In this document: one piece after another, positions 1 through 5,397 of the stretch
Layout: each line of letters starts with the position of its first letter
How positions within the stretch are numbered: position 1 is the stretch's first letter
Source of the DNA: an uncultured Sulfurovum sp.
GTDB lineage: Bacteria; Campylobacterota; Campylobacteria; Campylobacterales; Sulfurovaceae
Length of the DNA stretch: 5,397 nucleotides
Direction: 5' to 3'
Assembly (NCBI GenBank): GCA_902727905.1
Contig: CACVAR010000306.1
Coordinates: 1-5,397 of the forward strand
The notes under the pieces: model-generated
The model's database searches: none
Seen by the model: the letters and a program-made list of their open reading frames with translations, nothing else
Told to the model about the DNA's origin: nothing
Made by a program: the position numbers and the translations under genes

Positions 1-968
1 CCCATTTCTAAACCAACTATAAAAGCATCAAGTCCTAAAATAACCATAATGATACCAACAACAATCTTTGGTAGATGAGGCACAGACTTTTTGATAATGG
101 CATATTGAAAAAAGAAAATAACAATCAAAATGGGAGCGACATCTTTAATAACACCTAAAAGTTCAAAAAATGTATCTTTCCATGAAAAAACTTCTTGTGT
201 AACAACTTCTTTAGTAGCTACTACTGTATCTGTAATGGCTGCAACAGAAGAGGCATCTCCAATAGAGTAAACAATGATTCCATAAACTTGCACAAATATC
301 ATTGGTGTTAATGATGCAAAAGCAATAAGCCCAAAACCATCAATGGCTGGATTACGCCCCTTAATACTTGAAGAGAGTCCAATACCAAGTGCTGCTACCA
401 GTGGTACTGTCACGGTTGAAGTCGTCACTCCTCCACTATCATAAGCTAAACCAATAATCTCTTTTGGAGCAAAAAAAGTTACCATAACTACTAGAATATA
501 ACCAGCAATGATGTAATATTGAATTGGATGTCCAAGGAGAATACGCAATGTACCTAAAGCAATCGCAAAACCAACAGAAAGTGCCACAGTCATCCTCAAC
601 CAAAAGGCATCAACCAATCCATCTGAAATAACAGCAGCTTTTTGGGCAATAGCAATAAGTGCTGGTTCAGCAACGGTAGTAGCAAAACCTATGGTAAATG
701 CAAAAAGTAAGAGCCAAAAAGTTGAGCCTTTTTTAGCAAAATCAACTGCTAAGTTTTCTCCAATAGGGAAAATACCGAGTTCTAAGCCTCGAATGAACAG
801 TGCTAACCCAACTGCAACAATGGTTAAACCTATAATAATTGATGTCAAGTTATCAGGAACAGCCTGAATAATAAAAGTTTGGAAAAATGCTACGACAATA
901 ACGATTGGAAGAAGATCTTTAAAAGAATTTTTAAGATCTCCAAGAAATATTTTTATGCTCTCATTCAT
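1..968 (-). CDS. DUF1538 family multi-pass membrane protein (C-terminus beyond the window)
   Basis: The frame is open from an ATG at 968 to the left edge (322 full codons), so the C-terminus is missing. The protein is very hydrophobic, with about eight likely membrane segments. Motifs I associate with the DUF1538 family (PF07556) are visible: TVAEPALIAIA at about residues 98-108, and YDSGGVTTSTVTVP at 176-189 followed by GRNPAIDGFGLIAFASLTP at 204-222. Residues 18-65 and 276-323 are clearly related (about 22 of 48 positions identical, both of the form DxxPIxIVxxFFQ...GLExG), so the protein is an internal duplication and the second copy is cut by the window edge. The family is thought to consist of integral membrane proteins, possibly transporters, but I know of no established substrate. 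No Shine-Dalgarno sequence precedes the ATG, and an in-frame upstream start is blocked by a nearby stop. Family assignment is fairly sure; function is unknown. Confidence 0.85.
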   Translation of the reverse strand, partial: MNESIKIFLGDLKNSFKDLLPIVIVVAFFQTFIIQAVPDNLTSIIIGLTIVAVGLALFIRGLELGIFPIGENLAVDFAKKGSTFWLLLFAFTIGFATTVAEPALIAIAQKAAVISDGLVDAFWLRMTVALSVGFAIALGTLRILLGHPIQYYIIAGYILVVMVTFFAPKEIIGLAYDSGGVTTSTVTVPLVAALGIGLSSSIKGRNPAIDGFGLIAFASLTPMIFVQVYGIIVYSIGDASSVAAITDTVVATKEVVTQEVFSWKDTFFELLGVIKDVAPILIVIFFFQYAIIKKSVPHLPKIVVGIIMVILGLDAFIVGLEM

Positions 969-974
969 ATCATA

Positions 975-1003
975 ATTATACAACTAAACTACTAGATTAC
1001 TAA
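975..1003 (-). promoter_or_regulatory. Candidate promoter of the DUF1538 gene
   Basis: On the minus strand a perfect TATAAT occupies 980-975. A weak -35-like TTAGTA lies at 1003-998, 17 bases away. The box is six bases from the ATG at 968, which would place the transcription start at or next to the start codon. The region is AT-rich, so a chance match is possible. Confidence 0.4.
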
Positions 1004-1019
1004 TAATTCTAAACATTAC

Positions 1020-1046
1020 GGTTACATTAGTAAAAATAATGTAACC
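1020..1046 (-). terminator. Perfect 10-bp inverted repeat after argB, possible weak terminator or operator
   Basis: Bases 1020-1029 (GGTTACATTA) are exactly complementary to 1037-1046 (TAATGTAACC), with a 7-base loop. The repeat begins 12 bases after the argB stop codon, where a terminator would be expected. On the minus strand it is followed by CGTAATGTTTAG rather than a run of T, so it is not a standard intrinsic terminator. It could equally be an operator upstream of the DUF1538 promoter. What is seen is the symmetry; the role is inferred. Confidence 0.4.
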
Positions 1047-1058
1047 TATTTGCTCAAT

Positions 1059-1910
1059 TTATAATTCAATACAAGTTCCAATACCTGAAGAGGTTAAAAT
1101 TTCAAGTAAAATTGAGTGCTCTACTCGACCATCAATAATATGCGCTTTTTTTACACCCCCACGTAATGCTTCTATACAAGCATCTACTTTGGGTACCATA
1201 CCACCATTAATTGTTCCATCTCTTTTTAAAGCATTTGTTTTATCTATGTCCATAGTAGATATTAATTCCATATTTTGGTCTAAAACACCAGGAGTATCTG
1301 TTAAAAAAACCACTTTTCGAGCTTGTAATGCAATAGCTACTTGACTGGCTGCCAAATCAGCATTGATATTAAATCCAGGATGACCAATATTAGCTGAAGC
1401 TGCAATAGGTGCAATGACTGGGACAAAACCATCATCAATAATATTGCAAGCCATCTCAGCATTAACATTTTGAATAATACCTGTATAACCAAAGTTCTCA
1501 AAATCTTTTGGAATTGCTTCTAAAAAATTGGCATCTTTACCTGAAATACCAATGGCTTTTCCTCCTTGATTATTTAACAAGGAGACAATCTCTTTGTTAA
1601 TAGAGCCAGAAAGTACCATTTCAGCTATTTTCATGACTTCTTTTGTGGTTACACGTTGTCCATCAACAAACTTTGTATCAACGCCTAAGTTATTTAACAT
1701 ATCAGTAATACTTTTACCTCCACCATGAACAACAATGGGCTTCATCCCTACAGTATGTAGTAACACAATATCTTGCGCAAATTTTTGTTTTAAATCTTCA
1801 GAGGTTTGTGCTGAACCACCATACTTAATAACTATCTTTTCATCTCTAAATTTTTTAATATAAGGTAAAGCTTCTAAAAGCGTTTTTACTACTTCAATTT
1901 TATCTTTCAC
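1059..1910 (-). CDS. argB: Acetylglutamate kinase, arginine-sensitive type
   Basis: ArgB phosphorylates N-acetyl-L-glutamate with ATP, the second step of arginine synthesis, in the cytoplasm. The 283-residue protein carries the amino-acid kinase landmarks: KYGGSA at 29-34, VHGGGKS at 61-67, GQRVT at 84-88, NINADLAA at 181-188 and INGGMVPKVDACI at 234-246. The N-terminal helix LLEALPYIKKF, placed before the first glycine loop, and the C-terminal HSILLEILTSSGIGT are features of the hexameric, arginine-inhibited enzymes (Thermotoga and Pseudomonas type). The short E. coli enzyme lacks the N-terminal helix. Feedback inhibition by arginine is therefore likely, though inferred. The start is GTG at 1910: it has a good AGAGGG at 1924-1919 and no alternative start before residue 55. 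The gene overlaps the end of lpxK by 11 bases, which implies cotranscription and probably coupled translation. Confidence 0.97.
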   Translation of the reverse strand: MKDKIEVVKTLLEALPYIKKFRDEKIVIKYGGSAQTSEDLKQKFAQDIVLLHTVGMKPIVVHGGGKSITDMLNNLGVDTKFVDGQRVTTKEVMKIAEMVLSGSINKEIVSLLNNQGGKAIGISGKDANFLEAIPKDFENFGYTGIIQNVNAEMACNIIDDGFVPVIAPIAASANIGHPGFNINADLAASQVAIALQARKVVFLTDTPGVLDQNMELISTMDIDKTNALKRDGTINGGMVPKVDACIEALRGGVKKAHIIDGRVEHSILLEILTSSGIGTCIEL

Positions 1911-2832
1911 TACTATATCCCTCTACGTAATTATGAATATTTTCTAAGGCTTCATTTTTAATTTGTAATTTTAACTTCATGACTGACAAAGGAAACTTAA
2001 AGCCTTCCATTTTTACTTCATCTTTCTCTGTAACTAAGAGAGATGTAGCATCTAACTTTATGAATTTTTCTTGCAATTTTAATACATCAAAATAAGCATG
2101 ATCTTCTAAATAAACTTCTCCAACTATATTTTTAGGTAAAAATGGATTCAATCTTTCTGGATTTGATATTGCTGTTACTAACAACATTTTTTCTGTTTTA
2201 TTCTCTATGTCAACAACTCTTTTAAAATCCTTATCTTCATATAATGAAACATCTGAAAAATACTTCATAAAGAAAAACTCTCGAAAAGGACCAGCAGGAA
2301 AAGTAAAATAGTTTGCAATCTTTTTTGGGAAAAGTAAAATTTCATATTTTTTGATATTTACCCTATTAAACCCATCATCTAAAAAAATTACTTTTGCCCC
2401 ATTCTCAACAGCTTTTTCTATGGCAAGCTCACGCTTTTCACTCACTATTACTGAAACCGTAGTAAGTGATTTAGCCATAAGCATTGCCTCATCACCTGAA
2501 CTAAATACATCAGTAAGTATCTTCCCTTTTCTACTGACTTCAACTAGCCCCTTACTTTCTCTTCCATATCCTCTTGATATAATCCAAGCGTTATCATATT
2601 TTTGAGCCAAAGCAATGACAAAAGGAGTTTTACCCGAGCCACCAACAGTTAAATTTCCAATGCTAACAATAGGTACAGGATAAGATTTTTTAAAAGTGAA
2701 TAGTCTTCTAAACAACATAAAAAAAGCATAAATAAGAGAAAGGGGGGAAAGAAGTAAGATTAAAACCCAATCAAAAAGATTAGGTTTAAAAAAAAGTCGT
2801 TCGAAAAAAGATGTTAACTTAGATGTGTGCAT
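1900..2832 (-). CDS. lpxK: Tetraacyldisaccharide 4'-kinase (lipid A synthesis)
   Basis: LpxK transfers phosphate from ATP to the 4' position of the tetraacyl-disaccharide 1-phosphate, giving lipid IVA at the cytoplasmic face of the inner membrane. In the 310-residue reading, one hydrophobic membrane anchor lies at about 22-42. It is followed by SIGNLTVGGSGKTP at 57-70 (the P-loop), SRGYGR at 86-91, SGDEAML at 112-118, IFLDDGFN at 149-156, FPAGPFRE at 178-185 and VTEKDEVK at 267-274. The His that often follows DDGFQ is not present here (FNRVN), which may be lineage-typical. ATG at 2832 is preferred; a TTG two codons upstream (2838) is the only longer option and has no better ribosome site. The gene overlaps the upstream DegT-like gene by 14 bases and argB by 11 bases, so it is the middle gene of an operon. 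Confidence 0.95.
   Translation of the reverse strand: MHTSKLTSFFERLFFKPNLFDWVLILLLSPLSLIYAFFMLFRRLFTFKKSYPVPIVSIGNLTVGGSGKTPFVIALAQKYDNAWIISRGYGRESKGLVEVSRKGKILTDVFSSGDEAMLMAKSLTTVSVIVSEKRELAIEKAVENGAKVIFLDDGFNRVNIKKYEILLFPKKIANYFTFPAGPFREFFFMKYFSDVSLYEDKDFKRVVDIENKTEKMLLVTAISNPERLNPFLPKNIVGEVYLEDHAYFDVLKLQEKFIKLDATSLLVTEKDEVKMEGFKFPLSVMKLKLQIKNEALENIHNYVEGYSSER
1919..1924 (-). promoter_or_regulatory. Ribosome binding site that fixes the GTG start of argB
   Basis: The minus strand reads AGAGGG at 1924-1919, then 8 bases, then GTG at 1910. The site lies inside the last codons of lpxK. It is the strongest Shine-Dalgarno match in the window and supports the non-ATG start of argB. Confidence 0.7.
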
Positions 2833-3955
2833 TCGCAACTTTTTTTATGGCTTCACAAACACGCTTCACTTCATCATTGCTCAATGAAGGGTACATCGGT
2901 AAAGACATTACACGCTGGAAACAACCAAGTGCTACAGAGTAGTCAAAAACTTTCATTGCATATTTTTGTTTATAGTACTCAGTCAAGTGGAGAGGCATAT
3001 AATGTACTGAAATGTTAACCCCTTCTTTTTTTAGTTGACCCACAAAATGATCACGATTTTTATCAATCTCAACAATATATTGAGAAATAACAGCACCTTT
3101 TTCAATTGTTGGTAACGTAACATGGTTAACATCACTAAGTTCTTGACTATAAATATTTGCTATTTCTTTGCGTCTTTTTAAAGTAGAATCCAAAGCTTCA
3201 AATTCAGCCAAACAATAAGCTGCCTCTAATTGACTTAGGTCATATTTCCAACCTATGTCTACAACATCATAAATATAGTTAACTGAACCAAACTCATCAC
3301 AATGACGATTCTGCATACCATGGAAGCCAAGAAGTTGTGCTCTTTTATGTACAGATTCTTCTTTAGATACGAGTAAGCCACCATTGACTGTCGAATTACA
3401 CAAGTGTGGAGCAAAAGAAAAAACAGTAATATCAGCACCAGTATTTCCAATATAATTACCATTATATTTTGCACCTAAAGCATTAGAAGCATCTTCAATA
3501 ACTTTTACATTGTATTCACTTGCCATGGCATATACTGCTTCTAAATCAACAATATTCCCAGCCATATGGTTTAGCACAATCGCCTTCAGTTTCTTACTTT
3601 TATTTTTTTTCAATGCTGCTTCTAAATTAAGCAAATCAATATTGTACTTATCACCTTCAATATCAATAAATATAGGCTCAGCATCAAAATGTCTTACAGC
3701 TTGAGGCACTGATGGAAAGACATTAATACTACATATTACTTTGTCTCCTCTTTTAAAATCTAACGCACACATTGCTAAATGTAGTGCAGCTGTTCCAGAG
3801 GTTGTTGCTAATACATTTTCACAACCAATAAATTTTTTAACAGCATTTTCTAGTTTTTCCACTTTTCCATTATCTGAAAAGTTTAAAACATCATCTATAT
3901 ATTTTTTTGTATTTTCTTGAACAGATGGTTTAAAAAATTCTATTGTATTTTGCAT
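2819..3955 (-). CDS. DegT/DnrJ/EryC1/StrS-fold protein lacking the PLP lysine
   Basis: The 378-residue length and motif order match the sugar aminotransferase family, whose members use PLP to aminate keto-sugars for surface polysaccharides. Seen here (numbered from ATG 3955): TTSGTAALHLA at 51-61 (phosphate-binding loop), VIEDASNALGAKY at 152-164 with the PLP-nitrogen Asp at 155, FSFAPHLCNSTVNGG at 179-193, DIGWKYDLSQLEAA at 233-246 and YMPLHLTEYY at 319-328. The family pattern at 179-193 is normally FSFHPxKxxTTGEGG. The Schiff-base Lys is Leu185 here (codon 3403-3401, TTG), and the His used instead by ColD/RfbH-type dehydratases is also not at that position. The usual N and R of GxNxRM are Lys237 and Asp239. 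Ordinary transamination is therefore doubtful; a pseudoenzyme or altered chemistry is inferred. The frame is intact, so this is not simple decay. GTG at 3964 is an alternative start. It is the first gene of the operon with lpxK and argB. Confidence 0.88.
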   Translation of the reverse strand: MQNTIEFFKPSVQENTKKYIDDVLNFSDNGKVEKLENAVKKFIGCENVLATTSGTAALHLAMCALDFKRGDKVICSINVFPSVPQAVRHFDAEPIFIDIEGDKYNIDLLNLEAALKKNKSKKLKAIVLNHMAGNIVDLEAVYAMASEYNVKVIEDASNALGAKYNGNYIGNTGADITVFSFAPHLCNSTVNGGLLVSKEESVHKRAQLLGFHGMQNRHCDEFGSVNYIYDVVDIGWKYDLSQLEAAYCLAEFEALDSTLKRRKEIANIYSQELSDVNHVTLPTIEKGAVISQYIVEIDKNRDHFVGQLKKEGVNISVHYMPLHLTEYYKQKYAMKVFDYSVALGCFQRVMSLPMYPSLSNDEVKRVCEAIKKVANAHI

Positions 3956-3973
3956 TATCTTCACTTTTTTTGA

Positions 3974-3991
3974 TTTATACCAATGATTATA
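3974..3991 (-). promoter_or_regulatory. Candidate promoter(s) for the degT-like/lpxK/argB operon
   Basis: On the minus strand a perfect TATAAT lies at 3991-3986. A second box, TATAAA at 3979-3974, is preceded by TGG, giving an extended -10 form (TGnTATAAA). Transcription would begin about 12-25 bases before the ATG at 3955. No good -35 match is visible. The surrounding 3956-4091 is extremely AT-rich, so individual boxes are uncertain, although a promoter here is expected from the gene layout. Confidence 0.5.
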
Positions 3992-4011
3992 CTCTATTTA
4001 TATTAAATCTA

Positions 4012-4022
4012 GTGTTAAACAC
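4012..4022. promoter_or_regulatory. Palindrome upstream of the operon, possible operator
   Basis: GTGTTAAACAC is a perfect 5+1+5 palindrome located about 20 bases upstream of the TATAAT at 3991-3986, close to where a -35 element or a regulator site would sit. It contains the only G/C cluster in a stretch otherwise nearly all A and T. The regulator is unknown. Confidence 0.3.
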
Positions 4023-4069
4023 ATTTTATTTTTAAATGTTTTTTTTAGTTTAAATTAAAATTATGTTAT

Positions 4070-4091
4070 TTTTTTATATCTATATAAAAAA
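4070..4091. repeat. A/T-only 10-bp inverted repeat just after the DUF455 stop
   Basis: Bases 4070-4079 (TTTTTTATAT) are perfectly complementary to 4082-4091 (ATATAAAAAA), separated by two bases. The repeat starts immediately after the stop codon of the DUF455 gene. The stem has no G or C and no distinct T-tail on the minus strand, so termination would be weak at best. The remainder of the 3956-4091 spacer holds only promoter-like AT-rich sequence. Confidence 0.35.
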
Positions 4092-4910
4092 TCACTCATG
4101 GCATTCAGAGTTCCCTAATAGTCTAATCTCAGGACAAGAGAAGCCTGCCTCTTTTCTTGCATTAGCATTTATATGTGGTCTATGTTTGTCCATAAGCTTG
4201 TATTTTTCTAAAATTTTAAAATAAATATCAATATTTTTGTTTTCTAGCTTACATAAAACTTTAAACCAATAGTCACCTTTATACACATGTTCTATCTCTT
4301 CTTTATAAATGATATTTAAAATATTGATAAATTTTTTAACAAATGGCAACTTTTTCTTATTATCCAGTTTTTTTAATATTTGAGGAGTCACATCTAGCCC
4401 ACTTGCTTCATAATAACGTGGAATAATCGCCATTCTATCTAAATGATTTTCTGCTGTTTGAATAGCAGCATCAAAAAGTCCTGAATGTACAGAAAAGTCT
4501 CCATAAACAAATCCCAATTCAAGTAAAAGCTCTTCTAACATTAGATAATGTCTTATCTCATCTTTAGCTACTTCCAACCAATCTATTTTATAAGCCTGAG
4601 GCATATCTCGATAACGATATACAGCATCAAGTGCTAAATCGATAGCAGAATACTCAATATGCGCAATCGCATGCACCAAACTTGCTAAACCTTCTTTTGT
4701 ATCAAAGTCTTTTCGAGTTTTTAGGGCTCTGGGTTCAACTATTTTACATTTATTTATATATGATGGAACAGTAAAAGTTTTAGCTTGAACATCTGGCTCA
4801 GCTATAAATTCATTTTGGCTACAATACTCAAGACATTGCTGTGTTAACTTTTCTTTAGTTGCTATGGAATCACTTTCTATAGCTTCTTCTAAGTTTTGAT
4901 AAAAATTCAT
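4092..4910 (-). CDS. DUF455 family ferritin-like protein
   Basis: The 272-residue, mostly helical protein matches the DUF455 family (PF04305), a member of the ferritin-like superfamily. Metal-ligand-like motifs occur in the expected order: HAIAHIEYSAIDLALDA at 80-96 (His84, Glu86), KDEIRHYLMLEE at 116-127 (ExxH, Glu118/His121) and KEEIEHVYKGDYW at 203-215 (ExxH, Glu205/His208). The C-terminal PHINANARKEAGFS at 245-258 resembles the conserved end of the family. A di-metal carboxylate centre is thus likely, but substrate and role are not known to me; related folds include hydroxylases such as MiaE. ATG at 4910 is preferred over GTG at 4937, which would extend the protein by nine residues and almost touch the divergent start at 4939. 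Neither start has a clear ribosome site. The gene is separated by 136 bases from the downstream DegT-like gene and is probably its own unit. Confidence 0.88.
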   Translation of the reverse strand: MNFYQNLEEAIESDSIATKEKLTQQCLEYCSQNEFIAEPDVQAKTFTVPSYINKCKIVEPRALKTRKDFDTKEGLASLVHAIAHIEYSAIDLALDAVYRYRDMPQAYKIDWLEVAKDEIRHYLMLEELLLELGFVYGDFSVHSGLFDAAIQTAENHLDRMAIIPRYYEASGLDVTPQILKKLDNKKKLPFVKKFINILNIIYKEEIEHVYKGDYWFKVLCKLENKNIDIYFKILEKYKLMDKHRPHINANARKEAGFSCPEIRLLGNSECHE

Positions 4911-4924
4911 AGCAGTATTATAAC
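4896..4924 (+). promoter_or_regulatory. Candidate promoter of the MBL-fold gene
   Basis: The plus strand shows TTGATA at 4896-4901, a 17-base spacer and TATAAC at 4919-4924, each five of six to the sigma-70 consensus. It overlaps the DUF455 promoter on the other strand and lies partly within the DUF455 coding start. The expected transcript start (about 4931) would leave a leader of only about 8 bases and would cut off most of the ribosome site at 4927-4931, so the true promoter may lie further upstream. Confidence 0.35.
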
Positions 4925-4945
4925 TTAAAGGCGTCACAATGGAAA
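4917..4945 (-). promoter_or_regulatory. Candidate promoter of the DUF455 gene
   Basis: The minus strand shows TTTCCA at 4945-4940, a 17-base spacer and a perfect TATAAT at 4922-4917. The ATG at 4910 lies six bases after the box, so the predicted transcript begins at about the start codon. The -35 part overlaps the first codons of the divergent MBL gene. Confidence 0.45.
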
Positions 4946-5397
4946 TTAAATTTAAACCTATGGGAGCTACCCAAACAAACTGTTACATTGTAACTATAGA
5001 TAAAAAAGACTTAATTATTGATCCAGGTATGGGTGCAACTCAATGGGTAAAGGACAACATAACAAATCCTGTAGCTATCTTAAATACACATGGACACTTC
5101 GACCATGTATGGTCTAATGACATCTTACAAGATGAATTCCAAATCCCACTGTATATTCAAAAAGATGATGCTTTTATGTTAGAAGAGTGTCCTTTAGGAC
5201 AAAATGTTCCTGAATCGAGAGCTGATTATTTAGTAGATGGCGATGAAAAAATAAATATTCAAGGTATAGATATTCAGTACAGAAAATTTGCTGGGCATAC
5301 GCCAGGAAACTCTATTATAGAAATTAAAGATGTATGGTTTTCAGGTGATTTTCTTTTTCAACAATCCATAGGACGTTGGGACTTTCCCTTCTCATCA
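4939..5397 (+). CDS. MBL-fold metallo-hydrolase, glyoxalase II-like (C-terminus beyond the window)
   Basis: The frame is open from ATG 4939 to the right edge (153 codons), so the protein is partial. It shows the metallo-beta-lactamase fold in order: LIIDPGMG at 25-32, the metal motif THGHFDH at 50-56 (His51, His53, Asp55, His56), GHTPGNS at 119-125 (His120) and FSGDFLF at 134-140 (bridging Asp137). The last metal His lies beyond the edge. The segment SIGRWDFP at 143-150 resembles the SIGRTDFP stretch of the short YcbL-like hydrolases of about 200 residues, which bind two metals and hydrolyse thioesters such as glutathione conjugates. Thioester hydrolysis is inferred only from the subfamily. 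AAAGG at 4927-4931, seven bases before the ATG, supports this start. The gene diverges from DUF455 with 28 bases between start codons. Confidence 0.92.
   Translation, partial: MEIKFKPMGATQTNCYIVTIDKKDLIIDPGMGATQWVKDNITNPVAILNTHGHFDHVWSNDILQDEFQIPLYIQKDDAFMLEECPLGQNVPESRADYLVDGDEKINIQGIDIQYRKFAGHTPGNSIIEIKDVWFSGDFLFQQSIGRWDFPFSS

Noticed and set aside
2351..2605. Plus-strand open frame of 84 codons opposite lpxK
   Set aside because: It is antisense to a well-supported lpxK, shows no recognisable domain and has no convincing ribosome site. The same holds for the plus-strand frames at 2827-3018 and 3510-3704 and the minus-strand frame at 3259-3474, all within the DegT-like gene.
3401..3403. Frameshift as an explanation for the missing lysine in the DegT-like protein
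   Set aside because: The frame stays open and matches family motifs on both sides (VFSF before and NGGLLVS after) with the usual spacing, so a local frameshift does not explain the change.
4021..4046. Hairpin ACATTT-N7-AAATGT followed by a T-run, looking like a plus-strand terminator
   Set aside because: No plus-strand gene lies upstream, the stem is only six A/T-rich pairs, and T-runs are frequent in this spacer.
4910..4937. GTG at 4937 as the start of the DUF455 gene
   Set aside because: It would give nine extra residues with no family resemblance, leaves one base before the divergent ATG at 4939 and has no ribosome site. ATG 4910 fits better.
4960..5043. MGATQ occurring twice in the MBL protein (residues 8-12 and 31-35)
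   Set aside because: The two copies use different codons and sit in unrelated parts of the fold, so this is probably coincidence and not a duplication.

Overview
The window is AT-rich, densely packed and made up mostly of ordinary chromosomal genes. The AT-rich codon use, the arginine-sensitive type of ArgB and the gene families present suggest a Campylobacterota (Epsilonproteobacteria) organism of the Sulfurimonas/Arcobacter kind. This is an impression from sequence style, not a proven assignment. I see no mobile element, CRISPR array, tRNA or rRNA.

Layout. A DUF1538 membrane protein (minus strand, start at 968) runs off the left edge. A 90-base gap with a perfect 10-bp inverted repeat separates it from a tight minus-strand trio. 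Read in the direction of transcription, the trio is a DegT/DnrJ/EryC1/StrS-fold protein (start 3955), lpxK (start 2832) and argB (start 1910). Each gene overlaps the next by 11-14 bases, so they are probably one operon driven from an AT-rich promoter region at about 3974-4022. Further right is a minus-strand DUF455 ferritin-like protein (start 4910). It diverges, with only 28 bases between start codons, from a plus-strand MBL-fold hydrolase (start 4939) that runs off the right edge.

How the genes work together. LpxK phosphorylates the lipid A precursor and ArgB carries out the second step of arginine synthesis, so the operon mixes envelope and amino-acid functions. The DegT-fold protein would ordinarily be read as a nucleotide-sugar aminotransferase for surface polysaccharide. 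However, the lysine that should form the Schiff base with PLP is a leucine, and other active-site positions are also changed. This is the most interesting observation in the window. The other points of note are two genes whose ATG sits exactly six bases after a TATAAT box with no ribosome binding site (possible leaderless messages), a two-fold internal repeat in the DUF1538 protein, and palindromes in the short intergenic regions.
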